Source: an uncultured Collinsella sp. (lineage in GTDB: Bacteria > Actinomycetota > Coriobacteriia > Coriobacteriales > Coriobacteriaceae). From it: 17,370 nt of DNA. Below, piece by piece: positions 1 to 6,242 of this stretch; within the stretch, counting starts at the first letter, position 1, and every line of letters begins with the position of its first letter. The position numbers and the translations under genes are program-made. A model generated the notes under the pieces. It searched no databases, had not been told where the DNA came from, and saw only the letters and a list, made by a program, of their open reading frames with translations. The DNA lies in the NCBI GenBank assembly GCA_958437495.1, contig CAUBOH010000030.1, forward strand, positions 1-17,370, written 5' to 3'.

Positions 1-169
1 CGTTGCCGTGGTAATCGAGCTTGACGGCGCCGACCTCGATAATCTCGTTGCGCAGCTCACGTCGCTGGCGCTGCTTTGGCACCGGCGCAAACTCAAAGTC
101 CAGCACAATCTGGCGCGCAAAGTTCGTCGTATCGATAGCCGAGATACACGGCGTCTTTTCAGCTGACAC
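1..169 (-). CDS. 3'-5' exonuclease, DEDDh type (5' part only)
   Basis: The first 56 codons of a minus-strand gene that leaves the window at its left edge. The start is GTG at 169-167, with a GGAGAGAGG ribosome binding site eight bases upstream. The visible protein reaches VLDFEFAP at about residues 22-29, where D24 and E26 form the DxE motif (Exo I) of DEDDh exonucleases. It continues with NEIIEVGAVKLD at about 41-52, the usual second strand of this fold. This resembles the stand-alone KapD/ERI-1-like exonuclease domain or the epsilon-like family; the remaining Exo II/III motifs lie outside the window, so the substrate (RNA or DNA) cannot be decided. The frame keeps the high G/C third positions of the other genes. 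No clear promoter was found upstream. Family assignment rests on one motif block, so it is good but not certain. Confidence 0.72.
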   Translation of the reverse strand, partial: MSAEKTPCISAIDTTNFARQIVLDFEFAPVPKQRQRRELRNEIIEVGAVKLDYHGN

Positions 170-527
170 GGTTAGGGCCTCTCTCCGTCAAATGCCGCTT
201 GTTACATAAGCGACTACATTGCCGTAAGGATAGGCGCCCGTGCGGACACAAAAGCGGGGTGCAACGCCATGCGCCGGTCGCACGCCATGCAGACCGCCCC
301 AAGAGAGTCGCCCGCTCTATTCAAATGCATGAAAAAGATTTAGGCCCGGTGACTTGAATCAGCGGTCATCCCGAGCCCATCAATATGCAGTGTACCTACA
401 GAGGGCTGGTTAATCAAACGGGCTTTCGGTGACGAAGACCTGCGCGTCTATCCCCAATCGCCCAGCACCGTCTTCTGCCGCCCTTACGAAAGGCTGCTAT
501 TCGAGGGAATCCCGTTGCTGTTATTAT
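170..527. other. gene-poor stretch, possible coding remnant
   Basis: No complete gene is supported here. On the plus strand a frame is open from about 353 to a TGA at 548-550. It has no ATG, GTG or TTG start with a ribosome binding site. Its second half (about 422-510) reads like ordinary GC-rich coding sequence (GDEDLRVYPQSPSTVF...), so it may be the tail of a decayed gene. A short direct repeat (ACGCCATGC) occurs twice near 265-290. I see no tRNA, terminator or mobile-element signature. Confidence 0.3.
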
Positions 528-541
528 CGAACATATATTCG
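528..541. promoter_or_regulatory. LexA (SOS) box-like palindrome
   Basis: CGAACATATATTCG matches the Gram-positive/actinobacterial LexA consensus CGAAC-N4-GTTCG at 9 of 10 fixed positions (A instead of G at the first base of the right half). It sits in an AT-rich island, about 90 bp upstream of the small peptide at 632. A possible -10 hexamer (TAGAAT, 562-567) follows it, with only a weak -35 (TTCGTA) at 18 bp spacing. The match is seen in the sequence; binding by LexA is inferred. Confidence 0.5.
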
Positions 542-631
542 TATTTATGACCGCGCTTTGATAGAATGGCAGTTGTTGACGGCAGTTCCATGTGCCGGGC
601 AGCGCCCTCCATGCGACGGGAGGTGATGCCC

Positions 632-757
632 ATGACCGATCTGATTGATTTCGTGAAGCTCCTGACCGCTTTGGTCTCGCTCCTCACGGCGCTTATCGGA
701 CTTTCCGAGGCACTTAAGCAGCGTACGAAGCAAAAGAAGAGGGGTCGACGCCGTTAA
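632..757 (+). CDS. 41-residue hydrophobic peptide, candidate type I toxin or small membrane protein
   Basis: The ATG at 632 is preceded by a near-perfect Shine-Dalgarno (GGGAGG at 618-623) eight bases upstream. The peptide has a short N-terminus (MTDLIDF), one hydrophobic helix at about residues 5-28 (FVKLLTALVSLLTALIGL) and a strongly basic tail rich in Lys and Arg. This one-helix plus cationic tail layout is typical of type I toxin peptides of the TxpA/BsrG, Fst or TisB kind and of holin-like small proteins. I cannot assign it to a named family. An in-frame ATG at 626 would be too close to the Shine-Dalgarno, so 632 is chosen. A LexA-like box lies upstream and a hairpin downstream. No antisense RNA can be proven, although one would be expected for a type I system. 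Confidence 0.6.
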   Translation: MTDLIDFVKLLTALVSLLTALIGLSEALKQRTKQKKRGRRR

Positions 758-781
758 GGCATTGACCCCTTGAACTAAGTA

Positions 782-825
782 ACGGCGCTGCCCAGCTATC
801 ACCCTTGGGCTGCCGTCGACTTTAT
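782..825 (+). terminator. imperfect hairpin after the small peptide
   Basis: Outer arms ACGGC (782-786) and GCCGT (812-816) and inner arms GCCCA (790-794) and TGGGC (806-810) stack around a small asymmetric internal loop. A modest T-rich run (CTTTATT) follows. It lies 25 bp after the peptide stop and is a plausible, not strong, intrinsic terminator. Confidence 0.45.
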
Positions 826-917
826 TCTACCCACGGTTGCCAGGTTTAACAAATGAATTTTCAGTAATGGAGCCTCGGAGCCCGCTCGCTCAACCACCTG
901 GCCATCGGATTAGCCGG

Positions 918-1199
918 ATTCTGGAACACGCCTTCCGTCCCAGGCCTCTACCGGAAAATGCGTCCCACCCTGAGGCTCGATTCCGGGACACGGTTTCCGT
1001 TTGAAGCCCCGATGGGAAAGCGTGTCCCGTTCCGAGAGCTCATTCCGGGATGCAGTTTCCGCTAGAGATGCCACCGGGAAAGCGTATCCCGTTTTGGAGC
1101 CAAATTCCGGGTCGTAGTTTCCGCCTGAGGGCCGATCCGGAAACGGCATCCCACTCTGGAGCCGAATTCTGGGACGCAGCTTCCGGTTGAGATCCGATC
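918..1199. repeat. tandem array 1 of a 62-bp imperfect palindrome (about 4.5 units)
   Basis: Units start at 918, 980, 1042, 1104 and 1166, so the period is exactly 62 bp with no indels. The fifth unit breaks off after about 34 bases. Each begins ATTCYGGGAY and reads GGGACGCAGTTTCCG, then a variable 13-14 base centre, then a CGGAAA..GTGTCCC-like right arm and a TTCTGGAGCC tail. The two arms can pair over about 15 bp. Period 62 is not a multiple of three and all frames contain stops, so this is not coding. The same unit recurs in the array at 2513-2850, in the same orientation. Confidence 0.85.
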
Positions 1200-1398
1200 A
1201 ACCGCTCATATCACACGTCCTCAAACGCGCAATCCAGAGCTGCAAAATAGCAGATAAACAACCATTTTTCGGAAAAGTACACGTCCCGAAACTTACCCAG
1301 TCTTCATATCTAGCTACCGTTCAAGGTCACCGATTACCGCCCACCGATTCGGATGTAAAAATGTCGCCGAAAACAGGCCATCTACCTGCATGGTTAGA

Positions 1399-1420
1399 TT
1401 TTGGTCAGCTTTTGGTCAGC
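1399..1420. repeat. perfect tandem 11-bp repeat upstream of the AbiEi-like gene
   Basis: TTTTGGTCAGC occurs twice head-to-tail at 1399-1409 and 1410-1420, 55 bp before the start of the 332-residue protein. The 11-bp period is about one DNA helical turn, which suits a regulator binding site. AbiEi-type antitoxins are known to repress their own promoters, so auto-regulation is a reasonable guess. The rest of the 1200-1475 interval shows nothing I can name. Confidence 0.55.
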
Positions 1421-1475
1421 TGAGCGGCAAGTTCCAGCTGGTACGTTTTTGCTACCCAAAAGGAAGCGGTAGCTC

Positions 1476-2474
1476 ATGACCCATTGCAATGACCAACTCA
1501 TCGATCAACTACTCACCCAAGCCGAACAAGAGGGGCGCTGTCTGATTCCCCCGAGCACGGCGATCCGAAAAGCGCTCCTTCGGCGCACCGGCGACATGGT
1601 CGTCTCGCCCATGCCGGGACTGTTCGCGCGTAAAATGCGCTGGGATGAACTCAACCGGGCGCAGCGTCATTGCGAGATTATTCGCGCCCTTGCGATCATC
1701 CACCCCGATTGGACGTTCTGCTCGTTTTCGGCCGCCTGCCTGCTGGGGCTCGAGGTCTCGTGGCGACATCTGAATGTCGTGCATGTCTGCAGCTCGACAA
1801 AGCCGTCGGCTCGCCCAGGCGCGCATATTCAGCGGTATCAGATCGAGCCGGCCGGAGCAATCCGTCTATCCGGCATATCGGTAACGCCGCCCATCCAAAC
1901 GGCCACAGATTGCCTGCTGCAAACCGGTTTTGCCGACGGTATGCCCATTGCCAATTCGGCGATCTCAAAGCTCGGCCTTACGCGGGAACAGCTGATGGAG
2001 GCCGCTGAGCAACGAGCGACTGCCCGCAATGGTCGCGCAATTCGCACCGCCCTCACAACGCTTCGATATGCCGACGCCCGCGCCGAGAGCGGTGGAGAAT
2101 CAGTCGCCCGCGCCGTCATGATCGAGACGGGCTTTGCGCCCGACTGGCTTCAATACGAGTTGACGGACCCCTTCGATTCGGCCAAGCCCATACGAACGGA
2201 CTTTGCCTGGGAGCGCCAGGTGCGAGAACTCACACTGGGCGAGCTCGACGGGCTCATCAAATATACCGACCAGACCATGCTGGCCGGACGCACCACCGCC
2301 GAGGCGCTCGTTGCCGAACGACAGCGCGAGGCGCACCTATCGTTCTACGGTCACCCTCTGCTGCGCTTTACCATGAACGAGGTCCGCTCGGCAGGAATGC
2401 TCGCGAAAAAGCTGCAGACGGCAGGCATCCGGCAGACCGCTCTGCCGACATGGCTCAACGACGTGGAGCTGTAG
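1476..2474 (+). CDS. AbiEi-like protein with PD-(D/E)XK-like C-terminal domain
   Basis: 332 residues, no signal peptide or membrane helix. The N-terminal half resembles the AbiEi antitoxin family often seen in actinobacteria: a short N-terminal region, then FCSFSAACLLGLE at about 81-93, where the typical 'SAA..LhGL' helix lies. The C-terminal half carries a nuclease-like pattern: ES at about 204-209, D242 in RTDFAW, E256-x-D258-G-x-x-K262-Y and an ERQREAHL helix at 281-288. This is the layout of the PD-(D/E)XK-like domain in related actinobacterial proteins. No AbiEii-type nucleotidyltransferase toxin gene is adjacent, so it stands alone. The start ATG has AGGA 11 bases upstream, rather far. 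It is bracketed by two 62-bp palindrome arrays. Function is unproven: defence, toxin-antitoxin or domesticated nuclease are all possible. Confidence 0.7.
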   Translation: MTHCNDQLIDQLLTQAEQEGRCLIPPSTAIRKALLRRTGDMVVSPMPGLFARKMRWDELNRAQRHCEIIRALAIIHPDWTFCSFSAACLLGLEVSWRHLNVVHVCSSTKPSARPGAHIQRYQIEPAGAIRLSGISVTPPIQTATDCLLQTGFADGMPIANSAISKLGLTREQLMEAAEQRATARNGRAIRTALTTLRYADARAESGGESVARAVMIETGFAPDWLQYELTDPFDSAKPIRTDFAWERQVRELTLGELDGLIKYTDQTMLAGRTTAEALVAERQREAHLSFYGHPLLRFTMNEVRSAGMLAKKLQTAGIRQTALPTWLNDVEL

Positions 2475-2512
2475 AGGCTGCTGAGCCACGCATTGCCGCG
2501 CCGTATCTCGCC

Positions 2513-2850
2513 AATCTGGGACACACTTTCCCAACAGCCACTCCCGCGGAAAGCGTGTCCCAGATCGAGCGCTCAAAACGGGATGCGCTTTCCAGATGGC
2601 ATGCCTAGCGGAAAGCATGTCCCGAAATCCCGCCTCAGAACGGGACGCAGCTTCCGCTTGAGAGCTGTTCCGGAAAACGTGTCCCACTCTGGAGCCGAAT
2701 TCCGGGATGCAGTTTCCGTCAGAGGCTCAGGAGGAAAATGCATCCCATTCTGAGCAACGATTCCGGGACGCAATTTCCGCTTGAGGGCCGATCCGGAAAA
2801 CGTGTCCCATTCTGGAGCCGAAATCTGGGACGCAGCTTCCGCATGCGGAG
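2513..2850. repeat. tandem array 2 of the 62-bp palindrome (about 5.5 units)
   Basis: Units start at 2513, 2575, 2637, 2699, 2760 and 2822. All are 62 bp except the fourth (61 bp), and the sixth stops after about half a unit. They match array 1 in order and orientation. Examples of arm pairs are GGGACAC/GTGTCCC (unit 1) and GGGATGCA/TGCATCCC (unit 4). The array begins 38 bp after the stop of the AbiEi-like gene and ends at the terminator of the purine operon coming from the other side. Confidence 0.85.
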
Positions 2851-2860
2851 GCGCTCCAAA

Positions 2861-2893
2861 CAAAAGGCCCCGGCTCGCGATGGAGCCGGGGCC
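2861..2893 (-). terminator. intrinsic terminator of the xanthine dehydrogenase operon
   Basis: A perfect 11-bp GC-rich stem, GGCCCCGGCTC (2866-2876) with GAGCCGGGGCC (2883-2893) and a six-base loop. On the minus strand it is followed by TTTTGTTT. It lies 68 bp beyond the stop of the molybdenum hydroxylase gene. Confidence 0.85.
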
Positions 2894-2961
2894 AAAGGCG
2901 CAGCATATGCAGTTGATGTTGAGCGCGGACGGCAGTCAGCAATAACCGTCCGCGCCCTACC

Positions 2962-5739
2962 CTACCCGCGGTTGCGGACGCGGCTGTAGGGCGTATCCGC
3001 CATGGGCAGATCTGGACGCAGCTTGCCGTCAAATGCGCGATAGGCGTTCTGCACGGCGGGCGCCGTGGGGATCGTTGCGATCTCGCCGATGCCCTTGCCG
3101 CCGTATGCCACGGGCAGCAGCTCGTCCTTCTCCACGTAGATGGCGTGGATATCCGGAATCTCGGGCGCACGGAACAGTCCGAGCGTGCCGTACCTTGCCT
3201 GGGGTACGCAGTCCTTGAGCGGCCAGTCCTCGGTAAGCGCATAGCCCATACCCATGAGCACGCCGCCTTCGATCTGACCCTGGATGGAGATGGGGTTGAC
3301 CACCTTGCCGGAATCGTGCGCGGCATAGACCTCGCTCACGCGGCCGTCATCATCCAAAATGACCACATGCGTGGCAAAGCCGTAGCAGATATGGCTCTTG
3401 GGGTTGGGGACGTCGGCGCCCAGCTTGTCGGTCGGCTCCAGATACACGTAGCCAAACTCGCATCCCTCGAGCGCCTTGATGGCGGCCGCGGGGTCCTGAG
3501 GATGCATGCCCTGGCCAGCGACGAGTTCCTGCGTGCGCAGCTGGTAGGCGCGACCGTCGTCGTACTCGATCTTGACGCCGTCGCCATGCGCGCTCACGGG
3601 GGCGTCGGGTGCGGGCTTGCCGGCCTCGATGTCAAGCATGGCATCGCGCAGCAGGAAAGCGGCGCCGCGCACAGCCTCGCCGGTCACGACCGTCTGACGC
3701 GAGCCAGACGTGGTGCCGGAGTCGGGAGCGTTCTCGGTGGAGCACTCGCCGTTGGCGATGCAGCTCAGCGGCAGGCCGCAGGCCTCGGCAACGTCCTGCA
3801 AAAAGACCGTGTTGCAGCCCTGGCCGATGTCGGACGTGGCGGCGTAGACCACGGCGCGGCCATCCTCGACGCGAATCTTGCAGCGACCGGCATCGGGCAG
3901 GCCCACGCCCACGCCGGCATTCTTCATGGCGCAGGCGATACCGGCGTGTCCGGGATGCGCATAGTAGGCATCTTTGACCTCGAGCAGCGTCTCTTTAAGC
4001 GCCGTGGAGCAGTCGGCAATCTGGCCGTTGGGCAAAACCTCGCCCGGCTCGATGGCATTACGGTAACGAATCTCCCACGGGTCCAGGCCGACCTTCTCTG
4101 CCAGCAGGTCGATCAGGCTCTCAAGTGCAAACTCGGACTGGCAAACGCCAAAGCCGCGGTACGCGCCGGCGGGCGGGTTGTTGGTGTAGTAGCCAAAGCC
4201 GCGAATGTCGGTGTTCTGGTACTTGTAGGGGCCGACGGCATGCGTGCAGGCGCGCTCGAGCACCGGGCCGCACAGCGACGCGTAGGCGCCGGTGTCAAAG
4301 TTGATCTCGCAGTCCAGACCGGTAAAGTTGCCCTCGGCGTCGCAACCCAGCGTAAAGGTGCCGTCCATGGCATGACGCTTGGGATGGAACGCAAGCGACT
4401 CAGCGCGCGTGAGCTTGCACTTCACGGGACGCTGGAACTTATATGCGGCGAGCGCGGCCAGGTGCTGGATGGACACGTCCTCCTTGCCGCCAAAGCCACC
4501 GCCCACGAGCATGGTCTCGACGACCACGCGCTCGGGTTCGCTATCCCAGCCAAACATATGGGCGCACTCTTTGCGCGTATCGTAGGCGCCCTGGTCGGTC
4601 GACTGCACCTTGACGCCGTTCTTGTACGGGAAGGCGACGGCGCACTCGGGCTCCAAGAAGGCATGCTCGGTAAAGGGCGTGGTAAAGCGCTGCGTCACGG
4701 TGAACGCGCTCTCCGCCAGCGCCTTGGCGGCGTCGCCGCGCGTCACGTGACGGCTCTGGCACACGTTGTCCTTGAGCTCCACCGTGTTACCAAAGGCAAA
4801 GAAGCTGTCATGCAGGCGCGGGGCGTCGGCGGCCTTGGCCTCGACAATGTTGCGCACGGGCTCCAGCGGCTCGTAATCGATCTTTACGAGCTTCTTGGCC
4901 TTCTCGAGCGTCGCCTCGTCCTCGGCGACCACCAGCACGATGGCATCGCCCACGCAGCGGGTGATATCGCCCTGGGCGATCATGACGTCCCAGTCCTGGA
5001 TAAGGTGGCCGACCTGGTTGACCGGCACGTCCTCGGCGCGCAGGATGCCCACCACGCCGGGCAGGGCCTCGGCCTTGGAGGTATCGATGGAGAGCACGCG
5101 AGCGCGCGGATACTTGGAGCGCACGGCGCTGGCGTAGGTCAGACCCGGCTGATCGAGCTCGTCGATGTCATCGGGGTATTTGCCCTCGCCGAGCACCTTC
5201 TTGCGCACGTCGATACGGAAGGCGCGCTTGCCCACGCCGTAGTCATCGCCGCGCTCCAGATCCTCGTCGATCTGCTTTTCGCCGCGGAGCACCGCAGCTG
5301 CCAGCGAAATGCCCTCGATGATCTTCTTGTAGCCGGTGCAGCGGCAGACGTTACCGCGAATGGCGTACTTGATCTGCTCCTCGGTGGGCTCGGGATCCTC
5401 GGCGATGAGCGCTGCACCCGCCATGACCATGCCGGGGATGCAAAAACCGCACTGCACGGCGCCCACGGCGCCAAAGGCGTACACAAAGGCCTCGCGCACG
5501 TCCTCGGGCAGGCCCTCGACGGTCACGATGTTGCGGCCGGCGGCAAGGGCGGTGGTCAGTACGCAGGCCTTGACGGCCGCACCGTCCACATGGATGGTGC
5601 AGGTACCGCAGGCGCCCTCGGAGCAGCCGTCCTTGGCGGAATGGATGTGCAGGTCGTCGCGCAGGTAGCGCAGCAGCGGTTTGTTTTGGGTCGTCGTGCG
5701 CTCCACGCCGTTAACGGTAAAAGTGAATTCCTGTGCCAT
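2962..5739 (-). CDS. xdhD: selenium-dependent xanthine dehydrogenase type molybdenum hydroxylase (fused [2Fe-2S] and Mo subunits)
   Basis: 925 residues. An N-terminal plant-type [2Fe-2S] domain has C39, C44, C47, C59. It is followed by the alpha-helical [2Fe-2S] domain with C97-x2-C100 and C132-x-C134. From about residue 170 comes the aldehyde oxidase/xanthine dehydrogenase a/b hammerhead and the molybdopterin-binding domain: GGGFGGKE at 413-420, AYRGFG at 526-531, GQGCNT at 639-644 and the catalytic glutamate E886 in GKGIGE. The fused layout without an FAD domain matches the selenium-dependent xanthine dehydrogenase family (XdhD / Se_dep_XDH). Selenium there is a labile cofactor on molybdenum, not selenocysteine, and no in-frame TGA is present. 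Predicted reaction: purine hydroxylation (hypoxanthine/xanthine/urate interconversion) in the cytoplasm. The gene starts 12 bp after the ferredoxin stop, with AAGGGA as ribosome binding site. The exact substrate is inferred. Confidence 0.88.
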   Translation of the reverse strand: MAQEFTFTVNGVERTTTQNKPLLRYLRDDLHIHSAKDGCSEGACGTCTIHVDGAAVKACVLTTALAAGRNIVTVEGLPEDVREAFVYAFGAVGAVQCGFCIPGMVMAGAALIAEDPEPTEEQIKYAIRGNVCRCTGYKKIIEGISLAAAVLRGEKQIDEDLERGDDYGVGKRAFRIDVRKKVLGEGKYPDDIDELDQPGLTYASAVRSKYPRARVLSIDTSKAEALPGVVGILRAEDVPVNQVGHLIQDWDVMIAQGDITRCVGDAIVLVVAEDEATLEKAKKLVKIDYEPLEPVRNIVEAKAADAPRLHDSFFAFGNTVELKDNVCQSRHVTRGDAAKALAESAFTVTQRFTTPFTEHAFLEPECAVAFPYKNGVKVQSTDQGAYDTRKECAHMFGWDSEPERVVVETMLVGGGFGGKEDVSIQHLAALAAYKFQRPVKCKLTRAESLAFHPKRHAMDGTFTLGCDAEGNFTGLDCEINFDTGAYASLCGPVLERACTHAVGPYKYQNTDIRGFGYYTNNPPAGAYRGFGVCQSEFALESLIDLLAEKVGLDPWEIRYRNAIEPGEVLPNGQIADCSTALKETLLEVKDAYYAHPGHAGIACAMKNAGVGVGLPDAGRCKIRVEDGRAVVYAATSDIGQGCNTVFLQDVAEACGLPLSCIANGECSTENAPDSGTTSGSRQTVVTGEAVRGAAFLLRDAMLDIEAGKPAPDAPVSAHGDGVKIEYDDGRAYQLRTQELVAGQGMHPQDPAAAIKALEGCEFGYVYLEPTDKLGADVPNPKSHICYGFATHVVILDDDGRVSEVYAAHDSGKVVNPISIQGQIEGGVLMGMGYALTEDWPLKDCVPQARYGTLGLFRAPEIPDIHAIYVEKDELLPVAYGGKGIGEIATIPTAPAVQNAYRAFDGKLRPDLPMADTPYSRVRNRG

Positions 5740-5751
5740 GGTGATTCCCTT

Positions 5752-6231
5752 CTACACGCCGGCGGCGATGCCGGTGCGGTCGTGGATGGCGCCATGCGGG
5801 CAGACGACGGCGCACATGCCGCACGACAGGCAGTCCGCGCCGTCGATATGGGCGCAGTTGTCCTCGATGCGGATAGCGCCGGCGGGGCACTTTTTAGCGC
5901 ACATGCCGCAACCGATGCAGCTCGTGTCGCAGATCTTGCGCGCAATGGCGCCCTTATCGGTGTTGTTGCAGCGCACCAGAATGTTCTGGTAGCCGGGAAC
6001 GAAGGCAATCACGCGCTGTGGGCATGCCATACCGCACAGGCCGCAGCCCGTGCACTTTGAGCGATCCACGCGGGCGATGCCATCGACCAGCGCAATGGCG
6101 CCGTGGGGGCAGGCCGTGACACAAGCGCCACAGCCAATGCAGCCTTCGCTGCAGCGGACGTCGCCGCCTGCGGAGGCGCAACCGCTTCCGCAGGCAACGT
6201 AGGCCACGTTATGTTGAATGGATTTGGCCAT
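5752..6231 (-). CDS. four-cluster [4Fe-4S] ferredoxin, electron carrier of the purine hydroxylase
   Basis: 159 residues with four CxxCxxCxxxCP motifs: C31/34/37/41, C60/63/66/70, C105/108/111/115 and C134/137/140/144, so up to four [4Fe-4S] clusters. Two further cysteines near the N-terminus (C14, C18) lie in a CGSGC segment. No transmembrane helix or signal peptide is seen, so it is cytoplasmic. It sits 11 bp after ygfK and 12 bp before the molybdenum hydroxylase, which strongly suggests translation as a set and a role as electron bridge between the [2Fe-2S] centres of the hydroxylase and the flavin/Fe-S protein YgfK. The upstream ribosome binding site is weak (GGCGAG), so translational coupling to ygfK is plausible. 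It resembles HycB/PorD-like poly-ferredoxins, and its specific partner is inferred from position only. Confidence 0.85.
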   Translation of the reverse strand: MAKSIQHNVAYVACGSGCASAGGDVRCSEGCIGCGACVTACPHGAIALVDGIARVDRSKCTGCGLCGMACPQRVIAFVPGYQNILVRCNNTDKGAIARKICDTSCIGCGMCAKKCPAGAIRIEDNCAHIDGADCLSCGMCAVVCPHGAIHDRTGIAAGV

Positions 6232-6242
6232 AAGAGACTCGC

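Noticed and set aside
918..2850. Repeats considered as CRISPR arrays
   Set aside because: The whole 62-bp unit is similar between copies, with no constant repeat plus unique spacers, and no cas genes are nearby.
2573..2863. Small open frames running through the repeat arrays
   Set aside because: Period 62 is not a multiple of three, so the repeat shifts frame each unit. The apparent peptide repeats are by-products of the DNA repeats.
2962..5739. Selenocysteine in the selenium-dependent hydroxylase
   Set aside because: No in-frame TGA. In this family selenium is a labile ligand of the molybdenum cofactor.
3145..6060. Long plus-strand open frame (971 codons) opposite the xanthine dehydrogenase and ferredoxin
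   Set aside because: It is antisense to two genes with clear motifs. High G/C third positions remove stops on the opposite strand, and the translation is low-complexity (Ala, Gly, His, Val) with no domain.
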